A DNA stretch of 64,000 bases from Bacteroidota bacterium (GCA_023957335.1 JAMLHC010000001.1:640017-704016); one strand, 5' to 3'. Positions 25,667 to 35,604 are shown, numbered from the stretch's first letter. The notes: generated by a model not told the origin, from the letters alone. Made by a program: numbers and translations.

Positions 25667-26632
25667 CTATAATTTTATCTTATTCATTTTTTTTGCTTCC
25701 CTCATTTTTTTGATGGAAACCTTGTTAATGCTGTGATTCAGCTCATAACCAATCAAAATGGAATAGACATTGACATAAATCACCAACATCAAAGTAATGA
25801 TTGCGCCAATGGAGCCATAGACCTTGTTGTAAGCGTTAAAATGATTAACATAAAAAGAAAAAATATAGGTCATTGCCAAAGATAAAACCGTAGCCACAAT
25901 ACTACCCGGTGAAAAGAATTTCCATTTTTCAATACTCGAATGTCCGATGTAATAAATGAAAGAAATAATAAAAAATACCAGAGTTGCCAATATCAGCACC
26001 TCAAAAATACTCAAGCTCAAATTTAATATCAGTTGATTCACTCCCAAATCTGCAATCAAAGAGGAGATGTAAACACTGCCCAATTTGACAATAATGGCAA
26101 TTACCAACAACATTGCAATAATAAAAGTCATCCCAATGCTGCGGAGTCGTTTTTTGAAGAAATTTCTTTTTTTACGGATATCCTCTTCCATGGAAGATTC
26201 AAAGGCTTTCATCAGGTTGTGAAAGCCATTGCTGGCAAAATATACAGCCGTCAAAAAACCCACACTCAACAGACCTGTTCTTTGTATGCTCAATATGTCG
26301 GCAACGGTTTCTTGTATGGTTTTGAAAGTAGCATCCGGCAGAAAATCTTCCATCATACCCAGCACTTTGCCCTGAATATCATGTATGGGGAAATACGCTA
26401 TCAATGTGAACAAGAATATAATGGAAGGAAAAAGTGCCAAAAAAAAGTTGAAAGACAAAGCTCCGGCAAAGAGATTAAACCTTTGTTTGCCCACATAAGC
26501 AAAGAACAATTCGCCTATTTCAAAGAGTGAAGCTCCTTCAAATCCCGGGGGATAGATAGAATCGGCAATGTTGATTAAAAACGCAAGGAGTTTACGGTAT
26601 ATTCTTTTCAATATCTTTATTAATGTACTCAT
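25667..26632 (-). CDS. YihY/BrkB-family inner-membrane protein
   Basis: A 321-residue protein with about six hydrophobic helices (starting near residues 60, 115, 160, 200, 235 and 265) and the family's N-terminal amphipathic region ([19 protein letters not shown]) and central [20 protein letters not shown]. The C-terminus is polar and basic. YihY/BrkB proteins were once called RNase BN, which is now seen as a wrong label; their function is unsettled, with transport suggested. A methyltransferase gene precedes it by 5 bases, so the two are probably co-transcribed with the DUF349 gene. Confidence 0.88.
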   Translation of the reverse strand: MSTLIKILKRIYRKLLAFLINIADSIYPPGFEGASLFEIGELFFAYVGKQRFNLFAGALSFNFFLALFPSIIFLFTLIAYFPIHDIQGKVLGMMEDFLPDATFKTIQETVADILSIQRTGLLSVGFLTAVYFASNGFHNLMKAFESSMEEDIRKKRNFFKKRLRSIGMTFIIAMLLVIAIIVKLGSVYISSLIADLGVNQLILNLSLSIFEVLILATLVFFIISFIYYIGHSSIEKWKFFSPGSIVATVLSLAMTYIFSFYVNHFNAYNKVYGSIGAIITLMLVIYVNVYSILIGYELNHSINKVSIKKMREAKKMNKIKL

Positions 26633-26637
26633 GCGCT

Positions 26638-27426
26638 TTAAAATCTTAATACAAAATGTTCTTTTTCTTGTTCTTTGCGCAAAAATACAATTCCCATGAA
26701 AAATAAATCAATCGTTACTGTAACTCTTTCATGACTTTTAATCCAATCCCAACATTCCTGCATCTCTGCGCTCCAGCGAATATCATCAAAAACAAAAATT
26801 GTGTTGTTGTGAGACTTAGCAAGCAGCATTTCAAAATACTTCAATGTGGCCTCTTTGCGGTGGTTGCCATCTATAAAAGCGTAATCAACCCTTGGGAGTT
26901 GCTCTAACAATGCGGGTAATGCTTTATCAAACACTCCGTGCAGCAGTTGAATTTTTTCACCAAAACCTATTTTTTGGAAATTATAATAAGCCACTTCAGC
27001 AATTTTCAGACTACCTTCAATAGTAAATAGTTTGCCATGTCTCAACCCTGCTGCCTGGTACATGGCACTGATTCCAAAGTTCGTACCGAGTTCAATCGTA
27101 ATTTCAGGCTGATAGTATTGGCAAATGCGGTACAGCAGTTTTGCATACTTACTATTTTTGGATGAACGTGCCACCAACTTGGGTAGCGATGCTTTGTATT
27201 GAGCCTTGTTTGTTGCGCCAAAATCCTCTACTTGAATCTGTGCGGACGAACTGAGCATATTTTGACGCACAAGTTCAATGTCATAGAACAATGCATTGTC
27301 AAAACGTTTGTAGAGCACATTTTCTGCAAATTCATATACAAATGGAGAGTGCGTACCGTGTCTGCTTTTAGCTAAGAGCAAATAGCCGATGTATTCAGGC
27401 AAAAGAGCTACACTTCTCAACGACAT
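26638..27426 (-). CDS. Class I SAM-dependent methyltransferase
   Basis: A 262-residue protein. The SAM-binding motif I is TIELGTNFGISAMY (about 109-122), the acidic residue at the end of strand 2 is in LFTIEG, and VDYAFIDGNHRKEATLKYFE (about 187-206) followed by FVFDDIRWSAEM matches the Methyltransf_24/O-methyltransferase pattern. The N-terminal 90 residues (HSPFVYEFAENVLY) are a typical Bacteroidota extension. The substrate cannot be deduced. Its ATG overlaps the DUF349 stop by one base (TAATG), so it is translationally coupled to it. Confidence 0.82.
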   Translation of the reverse strand: MSLRSVALLPEYIGYLLLAKSRHGTHSPFVYEFAENVLYKRFDNALFYDIELVRQNMLSSSAQIQVEDFGATNKAQYKASLPKLVARSSKNSKYAKLLYRICQYYQPEITIELGTNFGISAMYQAAGLRHGKLFTIEGSLKIAEVAYYNFQKIGFGEKIQLLHGVFDKALPALLEQLPRVDYAFIDGNHRKEATLKYFEMLLAKSHNNTIFVFDDIRWSAEMQECWDWIKSHERVTVTIDLFFMGIVFLRKEQEKEHFVLRF

Positions 27427-29285
27427 TATTTACGCATTACGGAGCGAAGCATCTTGAGTTCTGCTTCTAACTTCTCAATTTGTTCACGGGTTTTTGATAT
27501 TTTTCCTTCAAATTGCTTCTTGAGGGCATCCGCACCTTTGGAATTAGCAAAAAATCCAAGGTTATTTTCAAATGTTTTTATCTCTTCCGAGAGTATTCTG
27601 ATTCTGCCGGAAAGCTTCCTTTCTTCATCCTTTAAAGCCCCGAAACTATTGGGCTTTTGCGCTAACATTTCGTAATGTTCTTTGAGTCTGCCTTGCTTGA
27701 ATTCGTCTCCTGAAAGCTTGTGTTTAGCTAGAATTGCATCATTCAGATTCTCGTATTTCTTATTGATATCTGCAAATTTGGCTTTAGGCACAAAACCTAC
27801 CTTAGACCACTCTCTTTGAACATTGCGAAGCTCATCAATGACTTTGCTTTTATCTTCTTCTTTACTGTCTTGCAGGGTTTGCAACTTCAACAAAAGTGCT
27901 TCTTTAGCCTTGAGGTTCTCTTTTTCGTCCTCTTTGGCAGCAGTTCTGTGAATATCTCTGCGTTTAAAAAATGTATCACAAGCGGCTCTGAAACGAGTCC
28001 AAATCTCTTCGGATTGTTTTCCGGGGACAGCACCAATGGTTTTCCACTCTTCCTGTAACTTAATCAATTCAAGTCCGGTTCTGTCAAAATCATTGCTGTC
28101 GCTAAGTTTTTCAGCCTTTTCGCACAGTTTGATTTTAAGCTCATAATTCTTATCTTTATTCTGATTGATTGCAGCAAAGAACTCTTTTCGATTTTTATAA
28201 AAAGCATTTTGAGCCTCTCTAAAACGCTTCCAAATTTGGTCACTTACGGATTCAGGCACGGGTCCAATACCTTTCCATTCTTCAAACAGGGCTTCAATTT
28301 CGATTGTTTTTTGATTCCATTCTTTGGGAGTCTTGTATTCCAATGATGCAATCTGCTGTACTTTATCACAAATAACAGTTTTGAGGTCTAAATTGTGCTT
28401 GCGCTTTTCTTTCAGATCTTCAATAACTGCTTTGTTTCGCTCAATTACTTTGTCTGATGCTGCCTTGAAGCGTTGCCAAATATCTTCTGTGAATTCTTTG
28501 GGCACCGGTCCTATGGTTTTATAGTCTTCATGCAGTTTATTCAACAAAATATGAGAGTGCTTAACTGAGGTTTTCTCTTCCAACAACTCTCCTGCTTTTT
28601 TGATTAGGTCGATTTTGGCTTCTAAGTTTTTCTGGCGATCCAACTCTTTGAGCTCATGATAAATACTCAATTTATCATAAAACTTATCCATCAAAACACG
28701 GTATTTTTCCCATAGTTCTTCCATGCGATCGCGGGGGACTCTGCGAATTTGTCGCCATTCTTGTTGGAGTTTTTTGAGTTCATCCAAACTGTTTTCTGTC
28801 TCCTCAGAATCTGTCAGCACTCGGATTTTGTCTAAAATTTGATTTTTTAGTTTCAGATTAAGCAGTTTTTCTTCTTCTGCTCTGGCAAATTCTGCTGCTC
28901 TTCGTTCAAGAAACTGAGTATAAGCTTGATAAAATTCATTCTTTTGTTCGTCAACCGGCACTCTGAATTCTCTGGGCTCATTGCCGGCAGCCACAAATTC
29001 TTTGAGCATCTGTTCTCTTTCACTTTTGACCATATCATCAAAAAGAATTCTCATCTTTTTGTATGATTCGTGGGCATCTGTAATGCTGGGCGCAAAAATT
29101 AATTCTTTGGCTTTTTTAACAAAGTCATCTTTGTCAAAACCCGAGTAATCGGTTCGGTCTGAGTTGGACTCGGATTCATCAAACTCATCTTCCTCTTCAT
29201 GTTTGTTTCCGGCACTCTCCAGCGCATGAATTTTTTTTTCTTCAACCTCTTCGTGCAGTTTGTCTTGTTCTTGTTTTTCGGTCAT
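27426..29285 (-). CDS. DUF349-repeat protein
   Basis: From the ATG at 29285 the protein has 619 residues and is highly charged. At least five tandem DUF349 repeats are seen, each with the pattern EWxxIGxVPxxxxxxIWxxFRxA: near WRQIRRVP, YKTIGPVP, WKGIGPVP, WKTIGAVP and WSKVGFVP, with a degenerate copy at the N-terminus. An acidic N-terminal stretch (about 1-60) and a C-terminal coiled coil (about 530-610) flank them. The family is widespread in Bacteroidota and its function is not known. The promoter is one half of a symmetrical divergent pair shared with the HMG-CoA lyase gene. The longer frame starting at 29354 crosses that promoter and is rejected. Confidence 0.88.
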   Translation of the reverse strand: MTEKQEQDKLHEEVEEKKIHALESAGNKHEEEDEFDESESNSDRTDYSGFDKDDFVKKAKELIFAPSITDAHESYKKMRILFDDMVKSEREQMLKEFVAAGNEPREFRVPVDEQKNEFYQAYTQFLERRAAEFARAEEEKLLNLKLKNQILDKIRVLTDSEETENSLDELKKLQQEWRQIRRVPRDRMEELWEKYRVLMDKFYDKLSIYHELKELDRQKNLEAKIDLIKKAGELLEEKTSVKHSHILLNKLHEDYKTIGPVPKEFTEDIWQRFKAASDKVIERNKAVIEDLKEKRKHNLDLKTVICDKVQQIASLEYKTPKEWNQKTIEIEALFEEWKGIGPVPESVSDQIWKRFREAQNAFYKNRKEFFAAINQNKDKNYELKIKLCEKAEKLSDSNDFDRTGLELIKLQEEWKTIGAVPGKQSEEIWTRFRAACDTFFKRRDIHRTAAKEDEKENLKAKEALLLKLQTLQDSKEEDKSKVIDELRNVQREWSKVGFVPKAKFADINKKYENLNDAILAKHKLSGDEFKQGRLKEHYEMLAQKPNSFGALKDEERKLSGRIRILSEEIKTFENNLGFFANSKGADALKKQFEGKISKTREQIEKLEAELKMLRSVMRK

Positions 29286-29317
29286 TGCTATCCCTATATA
29301 ATCCTGATAAAGGGGTG

Positions 29318-29344
29318 CAAAGATAGAAAAATACTCTATCTTTG
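29318..29344. promoter_or_regulatory. Symmetrical divergent promoters
   Basis: CAAAGATA (29318-29325, i.e. TATCTTTG on the minus strand) and TATCTTTG (29337-29344, plus strand) are exact mirror -7 boxes 11 bases apart, 32 and 18 bases from the DUF349 and HMG-CoA lyase starts. Polymerases using the two would clash. Confidence 0.6.
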
Positions 29345-29362
29345 ACCACCTCAAAATTCGTT

Positions 29363-30211
29363 ATGACAGTAAAGATAATTGAGTGTCCGAGAGATGCGAT
29401 GCAAGGCATTCATAATCAGATACCCACTGCGCTGAAAATTGAATATATCAATGCACTTTTATCTTGCAATTTTGACATATTGGACTGTGGCAGTTTTGTT
29501 TCAGCACAAGCTATTCCGCAACTTGCAGACACCAAGCAAGTGTTGCAAAACATTGACGACAAGGGCAACACAAAATTGCTCGTTATTATTGCTAATCTGC
29601 GCGGAGCAGAAGAAGCTTGTCAAATTGCCAAGATTGATTATTTGGGCTATCCCTTTTCGGTGTCGGATACTTTCCAAAGACGCAATACAAATCATGGAAG
29701 GGAAGAGTCGTACGAACTGTTGGGACAGATTCAGCATCTGGCTATTCAATCGGGCAAAGAGGTAGTAGCCTATATTTCAATGGGGTTTGGTAATCCATAC
29801 AAAGAAGCATGGTCTGTCGAATTAGTAGAAGAATGGGTGAGCAAAATAATTGTACTCGGAATCAAACAAATTTCATTAAGCGACACTATCGGAAAAGCAA
29901 GCCCACACGATATTACAACCTTATTTTCTCATTTAATTCCAAAATTCCCGGAAATAGAATTTGGTGCACATTTGCATACCCGACCGGACAACTGGTTGCA
30001 CAATGTAGAAGCTGCTTACCAAGCAGGGTGCAGAAGATTTGATGGGGCTATCAAAGGATTTGGCGGTTGTCCTTTTGCCGAAGACGAATTAACCGGAAAT
30101 TTACCTACTGAAAACCTCATATCATTCTTGGATGCTGTGGGTGAATCACACAGAATAGACAAGAAAAAACTTGAAGATGCACTTCTATTAGCTACCCGTG
30201 TCTTCAATTAA
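29363..30211 (+). CDS. Hydroxymethylglutaryl-CoA lyase
   Basis: A 282-residue TIM-barrel enzyme of the HMG-CoA lyase family, which splits 3-hydroxy-3-methylglutaryl-CoA to acetyl-CoA and acetoacetate in leucine breakdown. Seen: ECPRDAMQGI at the N-terminus (the metal-binding RD of the usual RDGLQ, here RDAMQ), YISMGFGNPY, SLSDTIGKASP, the metal-binding HLHTRPDNW, and the C-terminal FGGCPFAEDELTGNLPTENL, whose Cys is the mobile-loop active-site residue. The TTG at 29342 is a possible but unlikely start, as it lies inside the -7 box; I use the ATG at 29363. Confidence 0.9.
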   Translation: MTVKIIECPRDAMQGIHNQIPTALKIEYINALLSCNFDILDCGSFVSAQAIPQLADTKQVLQNIDDKGNTKLLVIIANLRGAEEACQIAKIDYLGYPFSVSDTFQRRNTNHGREESYELLGQIQHLAIQSGKEVVAYISMGFGNPYKEAWSVELVEEWVSKIIVLGIKQISLSDTIGKASPHDITTLFSHLIPKFPEIEFGAHLHTRPDNWLHNVEAAYQAGCRRFDGAIKGFGGCPFAEDELTGNLPTENLISFLDAVGESHRIDKKKLEDALLLATRVFN

Positions 30212-30277
30212 TAACATTGTACTAATATAAAGACTATCTAATAGTTTCATATTTTGATGAACGCCATTGTAATGTTG

Positions 30278-30351
30278 TGGAGCATATCGGAGTCGAACCG
30301 ATGACCTCTTCCATGCCATGGAAGCGCTCTAGCCAGCTGAGCTAATGCCCC
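30278..30351 (-). tRNA. tRNA-Ala (GGC)
   Basis: A 74-base cloverleaf. The acceptor GGGGCAT pairs with ATGCTCC with one G-T pair; the anticodon stem CTTCC/GGAAG encloses ATGGCAT with anticodon GGC; the T arm contains GGTTCGACTCC. The identity G-T pair is at position 3-70, as tRNA-Ala requires. CCA is not encoded. Confidence 0.96.
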
Positions 30352-30661
30352 TTCTTGTGAGAGCGTGCAATAATAATGTTTTTTCACGTGCAAATTTATG
30401 TGGTAGATACATTAAAAATGACTGTACAATAGCCCACAAAGTTTCTTAAATTTTATATACTATTATGATAAATTATACCCATATTAAGCCAACAAAAGGC
30501 TCGACATTTAGGTTTATTTTATCGACACAACAAAAGCTAATATACATGAATTAATTCATTAATACATTGATTTTAAATACACTATGCGAACACGTATGAT
30601 TTTCACATCAAGAAATAAAAATGTGCATAAAAAAATTGCTATTTTAAAACAAAATTCAATT
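30352..30661. other. AT-rich non-coding stretch
   Basis: About 310 bases, strongly AT-rich, between tRNA-Ala and the promoter of the secreted-protein pair. No gene or repeat is seen. It should contain the tRNA-Ala promoter. Confidence 0.4.
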
Positions 30662-30669
30662 TACATTTG
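30662..30669 (+). promoter_or_regulatory. -7 box for the secreted-protein/adhesin pair
   Basis: TACATTTG fits TAnnTTTG. The start at 30749 is 79 bases further on, so the leader would be about 70 bases. Confidence 0.5.
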
Positions 30670-30748
30670 CGCGCCCATTTTAAGAGACCTATAAAGTTAG
30701 GCATAAAAAGGTAATTTTATACTTATAATAAAAAGTAAAATAGATATT

Positions 30749-31450
30749 ATGAAACAAACAAGTTTGTCATCGTTTAAGACCCGGTATAATGTAGTATTAT
30801 TCGCATTAACTGCAATATTATTCTTGGGTTCATGGACTTCTGTAAAAGCAGATAATCCGTATGTTATCACTACAACTATTTCCTATAAACAAAGTTTGGG
30901 CAATCACTACGAATTGACACCATTCATTCATTGGACAATTACACAAAAGAATTCCGACATTGTTATTGCGAGTGGAGATGGTAACACTTTATCAAGCTAT
31001 ATCTTCAACATTCCGGGTGAATACAGTATTGCTTTGCAAAATAACACACCAAACTATGACCCCAATGACCATGACGAAGTGCATTATCCCGACATCATTG
31101 AAGTAAGCGTTAGCCCGGTCAGAATTACATTTGACATGAATTCGATTGCACTATCTGATGACATCATTGGAGACAAAGACATGAACGGCAGCACAGTAAC
31201 TATCACTATCCAAGTGGACATATTCAACAACCAACCTGTGGTATATCCTCATCCGTACTTTCGCAGTGCAGGCGTTCGCACCACTATTGAAGGCGCACTT
31301 TCTAACCCAAACACCGTATTGATGCCGGGTATTAACATTTTGCAATACAATTTGACAGGGGTTGCCACTTCCGGCTCCTATATCATGTTTGATTTCCTTG
31401 ACTACAACGGTGATATTCAGTGTTATTACAAACCTGAAATGATTCCATAA
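30749..31450 (+). CDS. Secreted protein of unknown function, upstream of the adhesin
   Basis: A 233-residue protein with a signal peptide (about 1-34, ending VKA-DNP). The rest appears all-beta, with Thr/Asn-rich strands (VITTTISYKQS, YIFNIPGEYSIALQNN, GSTVTITIQVDIFNN). I do not recognise a family; an Ig-like or PapD-like sandwich would fit. No T9SS sorting domain is present, so it may stay in the periplasm. Only 37 bases separate it from the 1353-residue T9SS protein, and there is no terminator between them, so the two are very likely co-transcribed and may work together. Confidence 0.7.
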   Translation: MKQTSLSSFKTRYNVVLFALTAILFLGSWTSVKADNPYVITTTISYKQSLGNHYELTPFIHWTITQKNSDIVIASGDGNTLSSYIFNIPGEYSIALQNNTPNYDPNDHDEVHYPDIIEVSVSPVRITFDMNSIALSDDIIGDKDMNGSTVTITIQVDIFNNQPVVYPHPYFRSAGVRTTIEGALSNPNTVLMPGINILQYNLTGVATSGSYIMFDFLDYNGDIQCYYKPEMIP

Positions 31451-31487
31451 ATTTTCCTCATTATCAACTCTTAGAAAAAAAAGAAAA

Positions 31488-34400
31488 ATGAAAAATCTTT
31501 TCTCACTCAAAAACCTCTTCAAAAGCAGTTTAGTTATTTGCTTTTTGAGTTTTGGAAACATACAAGCACAACAAATTTGTGCTACACCACCCGCTGGTTG
31601 CGCCAGTACGGATTATAGCAATTATGGTATCAATTCCGATACAATTGCAGCAACAATTGAATATGACAATATGGTGTCCGGATTCCATGCTACTTTAGTA
31701 CGAAATTCCGATGGTACATATTCCGCTTGGGGACAGAATGCAGCATACCAAGGCGGTGGCACTAATCATTTGCTGTCACCACTAGAGATTAATTCTACAA
31801 ATTACCCCGGACTAACCGGTCAAATACTTAGGGTTTCATTAGGTTCGGAAGCGGGCGGAACTAATGCGAATGTTCATCAATTTATTGTATTAACCACCCA
31901 CGGCTTATTTGCTTGGGGCAGAGAAGGAGAAGTATTGGATGGCTCGATTACCAGTGCTACTACTTTCCAAAAACTTACTATTAATTCAAATGCTATGGGT
32001 TTGCCAAGTGGAGTAACACCATCTGATATTCGCATGTTATTTGCCACCTATCATACTTTGGCTATCACAACTTGTGGAGGAGATGTGTGGGTCATTTCAC
32101 AAGATGGCAGTTGCCGTGGAAACAACAATACCGGAAATGCCACTACTTGGTATCGCGTAAAAACAGGAAGTGGTGCCAGTGCTTTTCTGAAAGACATTGT
32201 TGCATGTCGCGGGACTAATAAGGGTTTGTTTGCCTTAGACAAAAATGATGACATTTGGACTTGGGGTGAAGATGTGTATATAGGAAATAATACAAATGAA
32301 AATACTCAAAATTATGCTACTAAAATGACCAAACCCAGCTTAGGTGCCGGCAAGCGAATTAAAATGATCGGTATGTCGAGAAATAACGATGATTCGCGCC
32401 AATCATATTTTGTTTTGTCTTCTTCTGGAGATTTATATGCCTTGGGTAATAATACAAATGGTCAACTAGGTGACTTCACCACAACTCGAAGACGGAGTTG
32501 GGTGCAGTGTGAATATACTGACAATACCACTTATATGACTGATATAGCCTGGTTTAGCCCCAATGAACATGATAAGGGAGAAGCTAATTCTAATTCTACT
32601 TCTGCAATCAATGCAGTAAACCGAAGCAAGATGATTTATGGATGGGGCGGCAATGACGGCAGAATGCTTGGACGAGGTTCCGGAGCTAATTCTGATCCCG
32701 CTATTCCTGATGGTATTAACAATACACCTTCCGGTGTTCCTTTACAACGAGATTCAATCCTTGTGGTAGAAACCGGGGGGCATACTAGCATGGTGGTAAA
32801 ACAATGTGACCCAAATTTTGGCTATGTTGGTCATAGGATACACGGAAGTATGGGAAACGGAAGTGGCACAAATACTAATGAAACTTCTTATACATACGCT
32901 ACCGCACCAGTTCAAATCTGCGGAGTACCCAGCAAACCTGATATAAACTTTAAACCAAAAATAATTTTAGGGGGAAGCGGCAATTGCTATGAAACAGAGT
33001 TTGTGTTATCCAGCACGGACACTAATGCCACATTTAGGATAATAAGTCAAATTCCATCAGGTATTGCAAGTATTGATAAAGATACGATGTTAATTTTTAC
33101 TGCTCCCGGCAGAGTCAAAGTAGAAGCTAAAACAAAAACTGTATGTGGAGATCTGTTAGATACGGCAGAATACAAGGTAGTTCGTTGTAAGTTTACCGCT
33201 CCCGATTATAATGTCGGACTTATTAATACATCTGTTACCGGAGATATTTCCATAAATGACCAGATAGCATATTCTCCAAACCCTTATAAGATTGCTCCAA
33301 CATTAGTGTCTTCACCTTCCGGAAGCAGCCCTTCAATAAATCTTGATTCCAGTGGCACCTATACATTCAGTGCAGATATAGCCGGTACTTATGTATATAC
33401 CATAGCGATATGTAACCCGGGACAGGTATCCGGTTGTCAGGTAGAATATTTAACAATATACTTAAAAGATTTGACCACTTTGGACAACCCACCTGCAGCA
33501 GCAACAGATATTGGCTTTTTGAAAACAAACTATAATTCGGATATTACTTTGAAGACATTGGCAAATGACCAATCAGGCAATCCAAACACAAATATAGACA
33601 CAAGTTCTGTATCTATTGTTTGGGGAACACCCAATCCTATAACTCAGGGTTCATTGGTTGTCAACGCAGATGGCAGCATTAAGTTTACGCCTGTTTCAGG
33701 TTTTGTAGGGGACATCACTTATGGGTACGAAGTGTGTGATAACGCTTCGCCTGCAAAATGTGCTCAGGGTATTCAAAAAATCTTTGTATTGGGAGATTCA
33801 ACACAAAACACAACACTTGCCGTAACAGACTATTTTGAATCTTCCAGAAACAACCAAATATCCGGCAATGTCAAAACCAATGACAGCGACCCCGAAGGAA
33901 ACACACAAACAATAACACTTCAGACTAGTACAGTAGCAGGTGTTGGGGTATTTAGTGTTGCTGCAAACGGTGCATTTACATTTACACCGGCAACCGGTTT
34001 TTGGGGTATAGCCAGCTTTACCTATCAGACCTGCGACAATGGCACACCTTCAGCGTGCGCAAACTCCAGAATTCACTTTATGGTAGATAACCGATATACA
34101 GAACAAGACATGAACGCAACCACCATCAGAACAAGTGTGAGTGGAAACGTTTCTACCAACGACAATCTCCCGGCAGGCTATGAATATAGCTTAGCGAGTG
34201 CAGACCCCTCTAACCCTCTGGGAGCAAGCGGAAGTGTAAGTTCTGATGGCTCTTATACATTTTCATCACCCAATCCGGGCTTGTATCGTTTTACTATTAA
34301 TGCTTGCACACCTTCTCCAATCCAAGTATGCATTCCGGAACTCATAACTATCAATGTATCTGACTCTCGTGTAAACTCAAACAATCCCACTACTAACCCA

Positions 34401-35549
34401 GATATGGCAGTTATGTATGGACACGATGTAAGCCCAACAACTCTAACAATCAATGTGAGGGCTAATGATGCCATTTCTAACATCTTTGGCAAAGTTGGAA
34501 GTTTACGTACTTTGGATGCTCCTACCATATCAGTTGCTGCCAAGAACAGTCAATCACTGACTGTTAATGGTAGTGGTAATATTGAATACAGACCTAATAA
34601 TGGTTTTTATGGCAATGATACTTTCTTTTATAATGTTTGTGACACATCCACCAGCACCTGTCAAGACGCAATGGTAGTAATTACCGTAAATGCACCTTCC
34701 ACTCCGGGAATGACGGTTGCAAGTGATGATTATATATATACTTTCAGTAGTACACCCATAAGTGTAAGTGCAGCCAAGGGTTTATTGGCTAATGATTTTT
34801 CTAATGCATCCGGTACATGGTCTATTTCGCCTCAAAATGTGAATGACCCTGTATATGGCGTATTTACTATTAATGGTGATGGAAGTTATAGTTATACACC
34901 CTCTCCGTTTTTTGACACCGGTACGTTAGTTATTCCATATCAGGTATGTAAGGGAACAGCATGTGCAGAAGCTACTTTGTATATTCAGGTTTTTGATTTG
35001 ACACTCTTGCCCGTAGAACTCATTAAATTCACACCTGTTCCTTACGAAAAGCAAGTAGATGTACTTTGGACAACGGCAGGTGAGTTAAACAATGACTTCT
35101 TTACCATTGAAAGGAGCTACAATAAACAAGAATGGATATTTGTCGGCAATATGAAAGGTGCCGGTACAAGCTACACTGAGAATAATTACTCTTTGATTGA
35201 TTATACAACACCTGAACCTTTGGTTTATTATAAAATTTCTCAAACCGATTATGACGGTAACAGAAAGGACTTGAGAATAGCAAAACTCCAAAAAGACCTT
35301 GCTCTCGCAGGAGGGGTACTTATTTTCCCAAATCCATGTTATAATGAACTTAATTTGAGTGGTTTGCAAACCAGCAATTTGAGTTATGAAATTTATAATT
35401 CATTCGGCCAGGTTGTTTTGTCAAGCAATGGTGGCATGGGTGAAGATGTTAAAATTGACGTAAGCAGTCTTGCTCAGGGTTCTTATTTTATTAGAATCTA
35501 TGATAAAGGGACTATAAAGGTCAAAGCTGCTTTTGTCAAATTAGATTAG
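31488..35549 (+). CDS. Large T9SS adhesin-like protein with RCC1-like repeats and ABB-ABB domain array
   Basis: A 1353-residue secreted protein. Order: signal peptide (about 1-28); RCC1-like beta-propeller region (about 55-450) with repeated cues TYSAWGQN, LFAWGREG, DIWTWGED, LYALGNNTNGQLGD, IYGWGGND; a beta linker (about 470-565); six tandem Ig/cadherin-like domains at about 567, 660, 770, 867, 962 and 1069 onwards; an FN3-like module (about 1167-1270, LPVELIKFTPV..WTTAGELNN); and a T9SS type A sorting domain (about 1275-1353, LIFPNPCYNELNL, ending AAFVKLD). The six domains fall in two kinds ordered A-B-B-A-B-B, each with a Cys near C(D/N)..C in the final strands, likely a disulfide. A surface adhesin or matrix role is inferred. 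A strong terminator follows. Confidence 0.88.
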   Translation: MKNLFSLKNLFKSSLVICFLSFGNIQAQQICATPPAGCASTDYSNYGINSDTIAATIEYDNMVSGFHATLVRNSDGTYSAWGQNAAYQGGGTNHLLSPLEINSTNYPGLTGQILRVSLGSEAGGTNANVHQFIVLTTHGLFAWGREGEVLDGSITSATTFQKLTINSNAMGLPSGVTPSDIRMLFATYHTLAITTCGGDVWVISQDGSCRGNNNTGNATTWYRVKTGSGASAFLKDIVACRGTNKGLFALDKNDDIWTWGEDVYIGNNTNENTQNYATKMTKPSLGAGKRIKMIGMSRNNDDSRQSYFVLSSSGDLYALGNNTNGQLGDFTTTRRRSWVQCEYTDNTTYMTDIAWFSPNEHDKGEANSNSTSAINAVNRSKMIYGWGGNDGRMLGRGSGANSDPAIPDGINNTPSGVPLQRDSILVVETGGHTSMVVKQCDPNFGYVGHRIHGSMGNGSGTNTNETSYTYATAPVQICGVPSKPDINFKPKIILGGSGNCYETEFVLSSTDTNATFRIISQIPSGIASIDKDTMLIFTAPGRVKVEAKTKTVCGDLLDTAEYKVVRCKFTAPDYNVGLINTSVTGDISINDQIAYSPNPYKIAPTLVSSPSGSSPSINLDSSGTYTFSADIAGTYVYTIAICNPGQVSGCQVEYLTIYLKDLTTLDNPPAAATDIGFLKTNYNSDITLKTLANDQSGNPNTNIDTSSVSIVWGTPNPITQGSLVVNADGSIKFTPVSGFVGDITYGYEVCDNASPAKCAQGIQKIFVLGDSTQNTTLAVTDYFESSRNNQISGNVKTNDSDPEGNTQTITLQTSTVAGVGVFSVAANGAFTFTPATGFWGIASFTYQTCDNGTPSACANSRIHFMVDNRYTEQDMNATTIRTSVSGNVSTNDNLPAGYEYSLASADPSNPLGASGSVSSDGSYTFSSPNPGLYRFTINACTPSPIQVCIPELITINVSDSRVNSNNPTTNPDMAVMYGHDVSPTTLTINVRANDAISNIFGKVGSLRTLDAPTISVAAKNSQSLTVNGSGNIEYRPNNGFYGNDTFFYNVCDTSTSTCQDAMVVITVNAPSTPGMTVASDDYIYTFSSTPISVSAAKGLLANDFSNASGTWSISPQNVNDPVYGVFTINGDGSYSYTPSPFFDTGTLVIPYQVCKGTACAEATLYIQVFDLTLLPVELIKFTPVPYEKQVDVLWTTAGELNNDFFTIERSYNKQEWIFVGNMKGAGTSYTENNYSLIDYTTPEPLVYYKISQTDYDGNRKDLRIAKLQKDLALAGGVLIFPNPCYNELNLSGLQTSNLSYEIYNSFGQVVLSSNGGMGEDVKIDVSSLAQGSYFIRIYDKGTIKVKAAFVKLD

Positions 35550-35576
35550 AGAAAATTTATATATTCTTACATACAA

Positions 35577-35604
35577 TACGAGCCTAATATTAGGCTCGTA
35601 TTTT
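35577..35604 (+). terminator. Terminator after the adhesin gene
   Basis: A 10-bp stem, TACGAGCCTA/TAGGCTCGTA around a 4-base loop, followed by TTTTGTTT, 28 bases past the stop at 35549. Confidence 0.85.

Noticed and set aside
26033-26530. 165-codon open frame antisense to the BrkB-type gene
   Set aside because: Full overlap with a membrane protein gene; Gln/His/Cys-rich translation with no domain is typical of a shadow frame.
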